NCBI RefSeq assembly: GCF_012271785.1
Contig: NZ_JAAWVT010000001.1
Span: 496,001-560,000 of the forward strand
From: Paeniglutamicibacter terrestris
GTDB lineage: Bacteria > Actinomycetota > Actinomycetes > Actinomycetales > Micrococcaceae
Direction of reading: 5' to 3'
Length of the DNA stretch: 64,000 bases
In this document: piece by piece, positions 35,865 through 45,419 of the stretch
Numbering within the stretch: position 1 is the first letter of the stretch
Layout of the letters: the number at the start of each line of letters is the position of its first letter
Position numbers and translations under genes: made by a program
The notes under the pieces: generated by a model
Database searches by the model: none
What the model was told of the DNA's origin: nothing
What the model saw: the letters and a program-made list of their open reading frames with translations, nothing else

Positions 35865-37030
35865 GCCGCTGCCCCCGCCACGGCCAGGGAAGTCCACACC
35901 GTCCGGGGTGCCTGGAATGACAAGAGATGCATCCAGTCGGGTTCCTCACCGGCCGGCTCGAGGCCCGGCAATGCCCGCGCCGCGGCACGCAGCACCACCT
36001 CGGTTTCCATCCGTGCCAGCCCCGCGCCCAGGCAGCGGTGAATCCCGAAACCGAAGGCCAGCGAGTCGTCCCCCGCCTCCCCCAGGACCCCGCCGGAGAG
36101 CATGAGCACCAATTGCTCCCCTTTGGCAAAGTGTTCCCCGTCCAGCTCGATGTCAGCGGCGACCTCGCGGCGCCAGGTCGGTACCGAGGAGGCCTGCGCC
36201 AGCACCTGTCCCACCAGATCCGCCGCGGATTCTGCTTCGGTGCACTGGGCCCAGCGGCCCTCGTGCAGGGCGGTTCGCAGCGCGGTCGCGATGAGCATGG
36301 CGGTGGTTTCCTGCCCGGCAATGGTCAGGAAGTAGCCCAGCGAGCGGATCCTCGCCGAGTCGACCCCGCAGTGGTGCAACGCGGCATAGAGGTTCGAATC
36401 GTCGCGGGCCACGGCCTCGGCCACTGAGGTGTCGAGCCAGGCATGGAATTGCGCGGCGCTTGCAGCAAGTTCTACCTGGCGTTGTGCGCCGGGCCAACCC
36501 CAGAAGAGTTCCAGCGAGTCCTGGCTCCAACGCTTCAGCTCTTCGGCGGGCGGAATCGGGACCCCGGTGAGCCGCTGCATGACCTCCGGCGGGATCACTG
36601 CTGCCAGATGGTGTGCCAGATCGAGGTGTTCGCCGCTGCGGTATTGCTCCGCAAGCTCTGCGCAGATCCCTTCCACCCGCTCCTTGATGACCCTGGCCTG
36701 CGCTGCCACCTTCGCGGGGCTGAAGAACCTGGCCACCACCCGGCGCACCGCCAGGTGCTCGGATCCACTGGCGCTTGCAAGCACCGGCGGAAGGGAGAAT
36801 CTTTGGGCGGCCAGGATGCGCAGGGCAGCAGGTTCCAGATCGATGGCGGTGTCCAGGGCGTTGGCCGGGGTGAAGTCCTCGGGGCGCAGCAGGATCCGGC
36901 GCACCAAGCTGGGATCCTCAATGCTGCGGTAGCGGCGGTTGATCTGTTCAGGGTAGGCATCGGGCAGCGTTCCGGCCAGCGGCGCCAGCTCGGCGAGCCG
37001 CGAGCGCGTGGCGGCAACAGGACAACTCAT
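35861..37030 (-). CDS. Cytochrome P450 in the biotin operon (candidate BioI-like)
   Basis: A 389-residue bacterial P450. The I-helix reads FLTIAGQETTAMLIATALRTAL, and the heme loop FGFGIHRCLGAGLARMETEVV holds the axial Cys at about residue 333. It overlaps bioF and bioD by four bases each, so it is co-translated with biotin enzymes. In B. subtilis, P450 BioI cleaves acyl-ACP to make pimeloyl-ACP for biotin. No bioC, bioH or bioW is present here, so a pimelate-forming role is plausible but unproven. Confidence 0.88.
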   Translation of the reverse strand: MSCPVAATRSRLAELAPLAGTLPDAYPEQINRRYRSIEDPSLVRRILLRPEDFTPANALDTAIDLEPAALRILAAQRFSLPPVLASASGSEHLAVRRVVARFFSPAKVAAQARVIKERVEGICAELAEQYRSGEHLDLAHHLAAVIPPEVMQRLTGVPIPPAEELKRWSQDSLELFWGWPGAQRQVELAASAAQFHAWLDTSVAEAVARDDSNLYAALHHCGVDSARIRSLGYFLTIAGQETTAMLIATALRTALHEGRWAQCTEAESAADLVGQVLAQASSVPTWRREVAADIELDGEHFAKGEQLVLMLSGGVLGEAGDDSLAFGFGIHRCLGAGLARMETEVVLRAAARALPGLEPAGEEPDWMHLLSFQAPRTVWTSLAVAGAAA

Positions 37031-38238
37031 GATTCTTCCTCCAGGATTATCCGGGCAATGGTGTGCAGGGCGGCCAGCAGGGCCCCGGGTTCGTGGTCGG
37101 CGTGCGCGGTGATCCGCAACCGCGACACCCCGTCGGGCACGCTCGGCGGCCGGAAACAGGCAACGGCAACGCCGCGGGCACGCAGGGATGCGGCTGCCCG
37201 TACTGCCGAGGCTGCGTCCGGCATCATGACCGAATGCACCGCGCCCGCCCCTTGTTCGATGCGCGGGCGCAGCCGCGGATCGGCGGCCAGTGTGTCGTGG
37301 ACCAGTCTCGCGTTGCGCCCGAGTCTGGACAGGCGCTCGGCGTCGGCCAGTTCCAGCGCCGCGATCGCGGCTCCCGCGGCGGCCGGGGCCAACGCGGTGT
37401 CGAAGAGGAAGGTGCGTGAGGTGTTGACCAGGTGCTCGCGCAGCGCGCGAGCCTGCCCGCCGCCCAGCAACACGGCACCGCCCTGGGCACCCAGGGCCTT
37501 AGAGAGCGTGGCGGTGGCCAACACATGGGAGCAATCGGTGAGCCCTGCAGCGCGCACCGCCGAGCCTTGTGCCGTTGCAGCCAGCGAGTGGGCCTCGTCG
37601 ATGACCAGCAATGCCTGGTGTCTGGCGCAAAGTTCGGCTGCGGCGGCCAGCGGGGCGGCATCCCCCAGGACCGAATAGACCGATTCGAGGACCACTGCCA
37701 CGCGCGGGGCGCCGGTGGCGGAGTCACGGTTTTCCTCCAGCAGGCGTTCAAGATCCGCGAGGTCGTTGTGCACGGCCGTGGCCACCCTGGCGCCGGAAAG
37801 TCGGGCGCCGTCGATCAGGCTGGCGTGCGCGTGGGCGTCGAGGATAAAGAGGCTGCCCGGTCCGCCGAGTGCCTGCAGCAGACCCAGGTTCGCGGTGTAC
37901 CCGCTCGAATAGACCAGCGCCGCGGGCCTGCCGGTGTAGCGGCACAGAGCGGCCTCGAGCTCGCGATGCACCGACAGGGTTCCGGTGGCCACGCGGCTGG
38001 CCGCGGCCCCTGCCCCGTAGCGGTGCAGGGCGTCAGCGGCTGCGGCACGCACCCCCGGGTGGCCGCTGAGCCCGAGGTAGTCGTTTGAGGCCAGGTCCAT
38101 GAGCAGGTCGCGGGAGCTCTCCACGCGGTGCAGCCCACGGGCGGCCCGCACCCGGGCCCGGTCCCCCAGCCACCGGTCCCACGGCGACGTCGGTGCTGCC
38201 GGTGCCGTTTCCGCGGCAAAACTCTGGTTAGTCTCCAT
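37027..38238 (-). CDS. bioF: 8-amino-7-oxononanoate synthase
   Basis: A 403-residue PLP-dependent acyltransferase. LASNDYLGLSGHPGVRAAA, YGAGAAASRVATGT, DEAHSLA and the PLP-lysine motif ATLSKALGAQGGAVL are present. It condenses pimeloyl thioester with alanine. ATG at 38238 begins 11 bases inside bioA, and the end overlaps the P450 gene by four. A longer in-frame start at 38319 lies within bioA and is rejected. Confidence 0.94.
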   Translation of the reverse strand: METNQSFAAETAPAAPTSPWDRWLGDRARVRAARGLHRVESSRDLLMDLASNDYLGLSGHPGVRAAAADALHRYGAGAAASRVATGTLSVHRELEAALCRYTGRPAALVYSSGYTANLGLLQALGGPGSLFILDAHAHASLIDGARLSGARVATAVHNDLADLERLLEENRDSATGAPRVAVVLESVYSVLGDAAPLAAAAELCARHQALLVIDEAHSLAATAQGSAVRAAGLTDCSHVLATATLSKALGAQGGAVLLGGGQARALREHLVNTSRTFLFDTALAPAAAGAAIAALELADAERLSRLGRNARLVHDTLAADPRLRPRIEQGAGAVHSVMMPDAASAVRAAASLRARGVAVACFRPPSVPDGVSRLRITAHADHEPGALLAALHTIARIILEEES

Positions 38239-39577
38239 GGACTTGACCCACCGCCGCAACCAGGGCGGCCCCCAGGACCGACAGGTCCCCGGCGCTGGCG
38301 ATGTAGGGCGGCATGACATAGACCAGGTCGCGGAAGGGCCGCACCCAGGCCCCGCGGCGTACCGCGGCTTGGCTCAGCTCGGCCACGCGCACGGGTTCGG
38401 ACAGCTGGATGACGCCGACGCCACCGAGTACGCGAACCTCCTTCACGCACGACAGAGCACGGGCCGGGGCCAGCGCTTCGCGCAGCCCGGATTCTAGCGC
38501 CGAAACCTGGACGCGCCAGGGAGCGGAGGAAGAGCGAGGGTCACCGCCACCGGTGAGCAGCTCCAACGATGCATTGGCCACGGCGCAGGCCAGCGGATTG
38601 CCCATAAAGGTGGGCCCGTGCAGCAATGCCTCGCCTGCATCTCCCAGCGCTCCGGCCACCTCGGCGGTGCACAGCATGGCCGCCAGGGAAAGGTAGCCGC
38701 CGGTCAACGCCTTGCCCACGCACATAATGTCGGGTTGAACCTGCGCCCATTCGGTGGCAAAGAGCGTGCCCGTGCGCCCGAACCCGGTGGCGATCTCGTC
38801 AACGATCAGCAGCAGGTCGTGTTCGTCGGCGATCTCGCGCAGGATGCGCAGCGCGCGTGGCGCGTAGACGTACATGCCTCCGGCACCCTGCAGGATGGGT
38901 TCGCAGATGATGCCCGCCAGTTCCGGCGCGTGGGTGGCGGCCATGTTTCTGGCCGCCGCTTCCCACGCGGCCAGCTCCGTCGCGTCGGACTCCCACTGTC
39001 CCTCGGCGGTGAGCCGGGCTGCCGGAGGGCGTGGCAGGAAAACCTGTTCGCGGCCCAGCGGCGCAAAGGCGGCGTGCATGCCGTCTACCGGATCGCACAC
39101 GCCCATCGCCGCAAAGGTGTCCCCGTGGTAGCCGCCGCGCAGGGCCAAAAAGCGCTGCCGAGTGCCGTGCCCGCGGGCGTGCTGGTACTGCAGAGCGAGC
39201 TTGAGCGCCACCTCCACGGAGATCGAACCGGAGTCGGCCAGGAACACGTGTTGCAGGTCCCCGGGCGCCATGGCCACGAGACGTTCTGCCAGTTCCACCG
39301 CCGGGGAATGCGTCAGCCCGCCGAACATGACGTGGCTAAACGTGTCGATCTGCTCGTGTGCTGCGGCATCCAGTACCGGGTGGCGGTACCCGTGCACCAT
39401 TGACCACCAGGAGGACATTCCGTCGATGACCTCGTGGGTGCCCGCTTCATCGGTCAGCGAGAGCCTGACACCCCGGGCCGCTGCCACCGCATAGTGCGCC
39501 CCGGCATCCAGGGTTGCGTAGGGGTGCCAGAGCAGCCCGGAGTCCCGGGTGAGCAGGCTGAGGGGTGGGGAACTCAC
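38228..39577 (-). CDS. bioA: Adenosylmethionine-8-amino-7-oxononanoate aminotransferase
   Basis: A 449-residue class III aminotransferase. HPYATL near the N-terminus, [56 protein letters not shown] and [16 protein letters not shown] (PLP Lys) are BioA signatures. It uses SAM as amino donor. It starts inside the end of bioB (ATGA overlap) and overlaps bioF by 11 bases. Confidence 0.95.
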   Translation of the reverse strand: MSSPPLSLLTRDSGLLWHPYATLDAGAHYAVAAARGVRLSLTDEAGTHEVIDGMSSWWSMVHGYRHPVLDAAAHEQIDTFSHVMFGGLTHSPAVELAERLVAMAPGDLQHVFLADSGSISVEVALKLALQYQHARGHGTRQRFLALRGGYHGDTFAAMGVCDPVDGMHAAFAPLGREQVFLPRPPAARLTAEGQWESDATELAAWEAAARNMAATHAPELAGIICEPILQGAGGMYVYAPRALRILREIADEHDLLLIVDEIATGFGRTGTLFATEWAQVQPDIMCVGKALTGGYLSLAAMLCTAEVAGALGDAGEALLHGPTFMGNPLACAVANASLELLTGGGDPRSSSAPWRVQVSALESGLREALAPARALSCVKEVRVLGGVGVIQLSEPVRVAELSQAAVRRGAWVRPFRDLVYVMPPYIASAGDLSVLGAALVAAVGQVHGD

Positions 39578-40824
39578 GCGTTGGGGCTTTCAGGGGTGCC
39601 GGCGCCGCGGCGGCGCAGCACCGGTTCGCCGTGTCCGCCGGCCGGGCCGCAGCCCTGGGTGGCGCTGCCGCACGCACTGCCGCAGCCGCTGCCGCACCCC
39701 GGGGCCTCGGGCTGTGCCGGGGCCTCATCGGCCCGGTGCCGCAGCCGCGCCGCCAGCTGGGCGGGGTCGATGTCCTCCCGGCCCAGCACCACGTAGCCGG
39801 CATCCGAAATCATTTCCAGGTCCCGCCGCGCGTCTTGGCCCTCACTAGTGAGGTAATCGCCAAGGAACAGCGAATTGGCCACAGCCAGTGCCGTGGACTG
39901 CAGGGATCTCAGGTGTATTTCCCGTCCGGCGGCCATACGCAGTTCGGTGGCCGGGCATGCCAGGCGAACTAAGGCAAGGATGCGCAGGCACGCCATCGGG
40001 GTCAGGTTCCATGTTCCGGCCAGCGGGGTCCCGTCGAAGGGCATCAGGAAGTTCACGGGGATCGAGTCGGCGTCCAGGTCACGGAGTGCGAAGACCGCCT
40101 CCACGAGCTGTTCGAGGCTTTCGCCCATTCCCACAATGAGTCCCGAGCACGGGGAAAGCCCGGCATCCTTGGCCTGCCCGACGGTGTCCACGCGCTCGGC
40201 GAAGGTGTGGGTCGAGCAGATCTCCGGGTAGAGCGACTCGGCGGTGTTCAGGTTGTGGTTGTAGGCATCGACTCCGGCGGCCTTGAGCCGGTCGGCCTGT
40301 CCGTCTTTGAGTATCCCTAAGCAGGCGCAAACTTCAATCTGCGGGTTCTCGTCCTTGAGCTGCTCGACCATTGTCGCCACCCGGTCCACGTCCCGATCTG
40401 TGGGCCCCTTGCCGGAAGCGACCATGCAGACGCGCGATGCTCCGCCGGCGACTCCCAGCCCCGCTTGACGCACAGCTTCCTCTGGTTTCAGCCAGGTATA
40501 TTTCAGGATCTCGGCCTTGGATCCCAGTCGCTGGGAGCAGTACGTGCAGTCCTCGGGGCAGAGACCCGATTTCAGGTTAACCAGATAGTTGACCTTGACG
40601 GAGTTGCCGAAGTGCTTGCGGCGCAGCGTTCCGGCCGCAGCGATCAGTGCAAAGGTTGCTTCGTCCGGAGTGCCAAGGACCGCGAGGGCCTCGGTGGCGG
40701 TGAGACGGTGCCCAGCGGACACCCGTGCTGCGAGTTCGGTGGCATCGAGCACTCCCTGCCCGCCAATTCGATCGGATTCCTGGTCGCGGTCAATGGTGTT
40801 CGTGTTTGCCTTGCTCGTGGTCAT
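39574..40824 (-). CDS. bioB: Biotin synthase with a cysteine-rich C-terminal tail
   Basis: A 416-residue radical-SAM enzyme. The cluster motif [26 protein letters not shown], and [14 protein letters not shown] are BioB signatures. It inserts sulfur into dethiobiotin. ATG at 40824 is preferred; the longer frame to 40893 would overlap the operator at 40880. The last 45 or so residues are unusual: Gly/Cys repeats ([19 protein letters not shown], four Cys) and a basic end. This tail is absent from E. coli BioB (346 residues) and could bind metal or help cluster supply. Confidence 0.95.
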   Translation of the reverse strand: MTTSKANTNTIDRDQESDRIGGQGVLDATELAARVSAGHRLTATEALAVLGTPDEATFALIAAAGTLRRKHFGNSVKVNYLVNLKSGLCPEDCTYCSQRLGSKAEILKYTWLKPEEAVRQAGLGVAGGASRVCMVASGKGPTDRDVDRVATMVEQLKDENPQIEVCACLGILKDGQADRLKAAGVDAYNHNLNTAESLYPEICSTHTFAERVDTVGQAKDAGLSPCSGLIVGMGESLEQLVEAVFALRDLDADSIPVNFLMPFDGTPLAGTWNLTPMACLRILALVRLACPATELRMAAGREIHLRSLQSTALAVANSLFLGDYLTSEGQDARRDLEMISDAGYVVLGREDIDPAQLAARLRHRADEAPAQPEAPGCGSGCGSACGSATQGCGPAGGHGEPVLRRRGAGTPESPNA

Positions 40825-40879
40825 GGAGATCGATGGCCTTCCGGTGTGGCACGGTGCCCGGCACCCCACAACGAGGAAC

Positions 40880-40892
40880 TGAACACTGTTCA
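40880..40892. promoter_or_regulatory. BioQ-like operator 1
   Basis: TGAACACTGTTCA has the TGAAC-N3-GTTCA form described for the TetR-type biotin regulator BioQ of corynebacteria and mycobacteria. It lies 56 bases before bioB. Confidence 0.7.
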
Positions 40893-40921
40893 ATAGTTTC
40901 TGGAATCACCGTACACCCATT

Positions 40922-40940
40922 CATTGAACACCGTTCAATG
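40922..40940. promoter_or_regulatory. BioQ-like operator 2
   Basis: CATTGAACACCGTTCAATG has perfect 8-base arms around ACC and is 45 bases from the first operator. Two tandem sites suggest tight repression of the bio operon. No bioQ gene is in the window. Confidence 0.7.
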
Positions 40941-41022
40941 AAGTCCCTGTCGTGACGCCACACCCACCGGCATACATACCGACTCGTTCCGAGGTCGAGC
41001 CAAATCCACCGGGTTAAAAAAA

Positions 41023-41071
41023 GATGCCGCCGTCCCACACCCCTCTATCTGGGGTGTGGGACGGCGGCATC
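41023..41071 (-). terminator. Terminator after the Rieske ferredoxin gene
   Basis: A perfect 21-bp stem (41023-41043 with 41051-41071) with a seven-base loop; the A-run at 41016-41022 gives a U-tract on the minus strand. Confidence 0.9.
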
Positions 41072-41096
41072 ATTGCGCCGCGGAGCGCAGACGCTC

Positions 41097-41435
41097 CTAG
41101 ACGACAGGGGTTTCAGGGTAGAGCAGCAGCTCCCCGTCCTTGACCTCAATCTTGTGGGTGCGCGCAGCCAATGTGGCCGGCAGGCAGAGCACCTCGCCGG
41201 ACTTCAGGCAGAACTTGGCGGCGTGAACCGGGCATTCAACCTCTGTACCTTCGATCCAGCCATCCGCCAGTGACGCAGTCTCGTGGGTGCACTCGTCATT
41301 GATGGCATAGAAATTGCCGTCTTCCGCGTGGAATACCGCAATGTCTTCCTTCGTCCCGTTCTCCTCGGACGGAATGACGATGGCTTCGCCTTCGTCGATG
41401 CTGTCGACGGAACCGATGTTGATTGCCTCGCTCAT
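41097..41435 (-). CDS. Rieske-type ferredoxin (HcaC-like)
   Basis: A 112-residue Rieske [2Fe-2S] protein. The cluster ligands are C-T-H in INDECTHE and C-P-V-H in ECPVHAAKF, with the usual spacing. Length and fold match the ferredoxins of aromatic-ring dioxygenases (HcaC, BphA3). AGGAGGCACC gives a strong ribosome site for ATG at 41435. It stands alone, ended by a strong terminator. It may donate electrons with the reductase at 19385, but that partner gene is 20 kb away and no oxygenase subunit is in the window. Confidence 0.9.
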   Translation of the reverse strand: MSEAINIGSVDSIDEGEAIVIPSEENGTKEDIAVFHAEDGNFYAINDECTHETASLADGWIEGTEVECPVHAAKFCLKSGEVLCLPATLAARTHKIEVKDGELLLYPETPVV

Positions 41436-41618
41436 GAGGGTGCCTCCTGGGGGTTTCACCGCCACAACGCCATGGGCATTGGAGCTGAAAGATGAGAATC
41501 GTGTGTTTCTATCATCGCGCGCTTTCGACTCCGGACCCAACCAGCAAACCGCCAAAGACCTGCCCGATCCACGGACCATCCGCAAATGGAACGCGGCCGA
41601 GGCTATAAAGATGATCAA

Positions 41619-41963
41619 TTAGCGAGCGAATACTATTTACAAATCGCAGCATTCAACCACCCCGATTGAGCCGTAGATCACTCAAAAATCGACCCAATAT
41701 TGAATTTCTACCTGACGCGAATTTCGTGAAGCTTCAACTGCTATTTTGATGCAAATTGGCGGGACTCAATGAGCCAAGACAGTGTCGAGTAAGAGCGGGC
41801 GAACGTCCAAAAATTGGCGTGTTCACGCGACGGGATGTTAGCGTGGAGGGCTCAGCTCTCTTCTGTTTGCGCGAGGCCTGCCAGCCAAATGCAACGGTCA
41901 AGTGAAAAGAATGAATAAATCGTATTGTCGGATACCCCGTGCAATACGTGGATGGAATGACGC
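41619..41963. other. Intergenic region upstream of the osmolyte transporter
   Basis: This AT-richer stretch holds no convincing gene. It must contain the promoter of the proVWX-like operon. No clear operator was recognised. Confidence 0.5.
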
Positions 41964-43280
41964 ATGAATTCAACAATAGGACCGCCTTCATCGGCCCTAC
42001 GTGTCACCAATGCCTTTAAGATATTTGGGCGCAAACCACAGGAAGCATTGAAGGCATTAAAGGACGGTAAATCACGCAAAGATGTCGCCGCGCTGGGCAC
42101 CGCGGCCGTCATTGATGCCTCCTTTGAGGTCAAGCCGGGCGAGATCTTCGTTGTTATGGGATTGTCCGGTTCAGGCAAATCGACTTTGATCCGTATGCTC
42201 AACGGTTTACTGCCCATGACCAGTGGCTCGGTTCACGTTGGCGACACCGACATCAGCAAGATCTCCGGCAAGCGCCTGCGTCAGGTGCGGCAAAAGAGCG
42301 TTTCGATGGTCTTCCAGCACTTCGCCCTCCTACCGCACCGCACGGTGCTGGAGAATGCTGCCTACGCACTCGAGATCCAGGGCGTAGACAAAAAGAAGCG
42401 CACCGCGCAGGCCACCAAAATGCTTGAAACCGTCGGACTGACCGGTTGGGGCGACAAGTACCCCGGACAGCTCTCCGGCGGTATGCAGCAGCGCGTCGGG
42501 TTGGCCCGGGCATTGTGCTCGGAAACCGACATCCTGCTGATGGACGAGGCTTTCTCCGCGCTTGACCCATTGATCCGCCGCGACATGCAGGAGCAGCTCG
42601 CCTCCCTGCAAGCGGATCTGGGCAAGACGATCATTTTCATCACGCACGATTTGAACGAGGCAATGTTCCTTGGGGACCGCATCGCGGTGATGCGCGACGG
42701 TGAAATCGTTCAAATCGGGACGCCCGATGAAATCCTCACGAACCCTGCCAATGAGTATGTGGCATCCTTCGTTCGCGATGTGGACCGCACTCGCGTACTG
42801 ACGGCCGGAAGCGTCATGGAGAACCCGCGTGCCGTGGTCAGCATTAATGGCGGCGCACGCGCGGCCCTGTTGACCATGCGCGAACAGCAGACCTCCGGCT
42901 CCTTCGTCATCGACCGCAATCGCAACTTCCGCGGAATCGTCACCGACCGTGAGGTCATGGCACTGATTGACCGGGGCGACTCGGACCTGACGGAAATTCT
43001 GACACGCGCCGACGACGCGGTTTCCTCAGAAACTGCGCTGAACGACCTCTTTGGCCGGTCCGTGGAAAGCAATACTCCCCTGCCCGTCGTCGATGAGAAG
43101 GGCCGACTGGTCGGCGCGGTTGCACGCGCAACCCTGCTGGCAGCCCTGGGCAATGTCCCCTCAACGACCGACGCCATCCAGATCGTAGAACCCGGACAGA
43201 GTGCGGGAAACAACGACGGCAGCCAACAACCGGCAATTTTCGCCCCAGACCCATCGGGTGAAAAGGGAGGCCTTCTCTAA
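41964..43280 (+). CDS. proV: Glycine betaine/proline ABC transporter ATP-binding protein
   Basis: A 438-residue ProV/OpuAA-type ATPase. Walker A GLSGSGKST, signature LSGGMQQRVGLARAL and Walker B ILLMDEAFSALD are present, followed by the ProV-specific THDLNEAMFLGDRIAVMRDGEIVQIGT. The C-terminal part (about 285-400) holds two CBS-like domains, which in OpuA sense ionic strength. It is followed by a permease gene whose ATG overlaps its stop (TAATG). Confidence 0.95.
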   Translation: MNSTIGPPSSALRVTNAFKIFGRKPQEALKALKDGKSRKDVAALGTAAVIDASFEVKPGEIFVVMGLSGSGKSTLIRMLNGLLPMTSGSVHVGDTDISKISGKRLRQVRQKSVSMVFQHFALLPHRTVLENAAYALEIQGVDKKKRTAQATKMLETVGLTGWGDKYPGQLSGGMQQRVGLARALCSETDILLMDEAFSALDPLIRRDMQEQLASLQADLGKTIIFITHDLNEAMFLGDRIAVMRDGEIVQIGTPDEILTNPANEYVASFVRDVDRTRVLTAGSVMENPRAVVSINGGARAALLTMREQQTSGSFVIDRNRNFRGIVTDREVMALIDRGDSDLTEILTRADDAVSSETALNDLFGRSVESNTPLPVVDEKGRLVGAVARATLLAALGNVPSTTDAIQIVEPGQSAGNNDGSQQPAIFAPDPSGEKGGLL

Positions 43281-44128
43281 TGGCTAACGACTTATTTAGG
43301 ATTCCCGTCGGTAAGTGGGCCGAAAGCGGCCTGGACTGGGTCATCGAAAACCTCGGTGCCTTCTTCGACGGTGTTAAAGCCTTCTTTTCCCAGTTCTACG
43401 CAGGACTCGACTGGGTCCTGACGACCCCTCCATTCTGGGCCGTCATCGTCGTCCTGGCCGCTCTGGCTTTCTGGCTCAAGGGCTGGAAGCTAGCGCTGGG
43501 CAGCACCATCGGGTTCCTGGTGATTTACGGCATGAACCAGTGGGAAAACGCCATGCACACCTTGGCCTTGGTGCTCGTAGCATCCATGGTCGCTGTCATC
43601 ATCTCCGTACCTTTGGGTATTGCCGCAGCTAAATCCAGTGCCGTCTCCAGGGTCGTCAAACCAGTCATGGACTTCCTGCAGACCATGCCGGCGTTCGTCT
43701 ACCTGATTCCGGCATTGTTGCTGCTGGGTGTTGGCCCGGTCCCGGGCATCGTGGCCACGATCATCTTTGCTCTGGCCCCGGGCGCCCGCTTCACCGAGCT
43801 GGGCATCCGCTCCGTGGATAGCGAAGTGGTAGAGGCAGGGCAAGCATTCGGTGCCTCGCCGATGCGCATCCTGCGTCAGATTCAGATCCCTCTGGCCATG
43901 CCCACCATCATGGCCGGCATCAACCAGATCATCATGCTTTCACTCTCCATGGTTGTTATCGCCGGCATGGTCGGCGGCGGGGGCCTTGGCGGTGCCGTCT
44001 ACGCGGCTCTGACTGGCCTGAACACCCCGCTGGGCGTGGAATCAGGTCTCTCCGTCGTCATCCTGGCGATCTTCCTTGATCGCGTCACCGCTTCGCTGAG
44101 CAAGGTCAAGCAGCACTCCGCAGCGTAA
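43280..44128 (+). CDS. proW: Glycine betaine/proline ABC transporter permease
   Basis: A 282-residue membrane protein with about six helices. The permease coupling loop reads ELGIRSVDSEVVEAGQAFGASPMRILRQIQIPLAMPTIMAGI. The N-terminal GKWAESGLDWVIENLGAFFDGV is also typical of ProW/OpuAB. It overlaps the ATPase gene by one base and precedes the binding protein. Confidence 0.94.
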   Translation: MANDLFRIPVGKWAESGLDWVIENLGAFFDGVKAFFSQFYAGLDWVLTTPPFWAVIVVLAALAFWLKGWKLALGSTIGFLVIYGMNQWENAMHTLALVLVASMVAVIISVPLGIAAAKSSAVSRVVKPVMDFLQTMPAFVYLIPALLLLGVGPVPGIVATIIFALAPGARFTELGIRSVDSEVVEAGQAFGASPMRILRQIQIPLAMPTIMAGINQIIMLSLSMVVIAGMVGGGGLGGAVYAALTGLNTPLGVESGLSVVILAIFLDRVTASLSKVKQHSAA

Positions 44129-44182
44129 CCATTCCCCCATTAGCGGCCCTGCAACATGGGGCCGTCGAGAAAGGCACGAACC

Positions 44183-45082
44183 ATGAGGAAAAAACTCGCA
44201 TCTCTAATCGCCGTGGCAGCAGCCTCGACGCTGGCACTGACCGCGTGCGGTTCCGGCGGCGGCGCTGCCGCCGGTCCGGACAACGGTGATAAGCAGGATG
44301 TCACCATCGGCGTCTTCGCCGGCTGGGACGAGGGCCTTGCCGTGTCCCACCTGTGGGAGCGCATTTTGGAAAAGAAGGGCTACGACGTGACGCTCACCAG
44401 CGCAGACGTCGCACCGGTCTTCTCTGGGCTCTCCACCGGAGATTTCGACATGGCCATGGATGTCTGGCTTCCGGACACCCACGCCAAGCCGATGAAAACC
44501 TACGGTGACAAGATCGTCAAGCTGGGAACGTGGAACGAGAACGCCAAGCTGACCGTCGCTGTTAATAAGGACGCCGACATCGATTCTTTGGACGAGCTTG
44601 CCGAGAAGGCAGACATGTTCGGGAACCGCATTGTGGGTATCGACCCGGGTGCGGGCCTGACCACGGCCATGAACGAACGTGCCATCCCACAATACGGGTT
44701 GGAGAAAATGGACTTCGTGACCTCGTCCACCCCGGCCATGCTGACCGAGTTGAAGAAGGCAGACACCGCCGGGGACAACATCCTGGTGACCCTGTGGCGT
44801 CCGCACTGGGCCTACGACGCGTTTAACATCAAGGACCTCAAGGATCCCAAGGGCGCATTGGGCGCTGCCGAGAGCCTGAATACCTTCGGTAGCTCGACGT
44901 TCAAGGAAGACTTCCCCGCCCTCACCGGTTGGATGAACGATTTCGAGATGGACGAGAAGCACCTCTTCTCCTTGGAGAACGCCATGTTCGGCGCCGAGGA
45001 AACTCAGGACTACGAGCCGATCGTTGACCAGTGGATCTCCGAGAACCAAGAATGGGTCGATTCGCTCACCGCAGCGAAGTAA
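44183..45082 (+). CDS. proX: Glycine betaine ABC transporter substrate-binding lipoprotein
   Basis: A 299-residue exported lipoprotein: signal peptide MRKKLASLIAVAAASTLALT and lipobox with Cys22. The mature part is OpuAC-type: VTIGVFAGWDEGLAVSHLWERILEKKGYDVTLTSADVAPVFSGLSTGDFDMAMDVWLPDTH, later VTLWRPHWAYDAFNIKDLKDP. The tryptophans fit the aromatic cage for quaternary ammonium ligands. ATG at 44183 follows AAAGG; a start at 44156 would add nine residues before the basic signal-peptide region. Confidence 0.94.
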   Translation: MRKKLASLIAVAAASTLALTACGSGGGAAAGPDNGDKQDVTIGVFAGWDEGLAVSHLWERILEKKGYDVTLTSADVAPVFSGLSTGDFDMAMDVWLPDTHAKPMKTYGDKIVKLGTWNENAKLTVAVNKDADIDSLDELAEKADMFGNRIVGIDPGAGLTTAMNERAIPQYGLEKMDFVTSSTPAMLTELKKADTAGDNILVTLWRPHWAYDAFNIKDLKDPKGALGAAESLNTFGSSTFKEDFPALTGWMNDFEMDEKHLFSLENAMFGAEETQDYEPIVDQWISENQEWVDSLTAAK

Positions 45083-45098
45083 TCGAACACCATTTATC

Positions 45099-45167
45099 AA
45101 ACGGCCCGAGGGTTTTGAGGGTCACCGGCACATCGTGCGGTGTCCTTCGAAATACCCGGGCCGTTTT
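45099..45167 (+). terminator. Terminator after the osmolyte transporter operon
   Basis: AAACGGCCCG-A-GGGT (45099 onward) pairs with ACCC-G-GGCCGTTT near 45154-45165, followed by TT. An inner CACCGGCAC / GTGCGGTG hairpin lies in the loop. Confidence 0.75.
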
Positions 45168-45419
45168 TGTGCCCGGCGCCCAGCGATCCCGTCAATGGGT
45201 TGCCCACATCTCAGGTCTTCGCCCAGCGCCCGAGCGTTGCCGGTGACAGCAACTAGATGGCATGCCTGCGCGGCGAATGGCTGTGAGTGCTGCCCGGTGT
45301 CAGAACCATGCTGAAGGGCCAACAGCCATGGCGAGATGATGCACTGAAAATGGTCAGCGAACTGTGGGTTTTTTCCACGAGGCAGCCCATTTCTAGGATC
45401 TTTGCCCTGGAACCGTGAC
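45168..45419. other. Intergenic region without a recognised gene
   Basis: Nothing convincing is seen on either strand between the transporter terminator and the small membrane protein gene. Short open frames here lack ribosome sites and family features. Confidence 0.5.

Noticed and set aside
36443-37678. Long open frame (411 codons) on the plus strand
   Set aside because: Antisense to the P450 and bioF genes; the translation has no family features.
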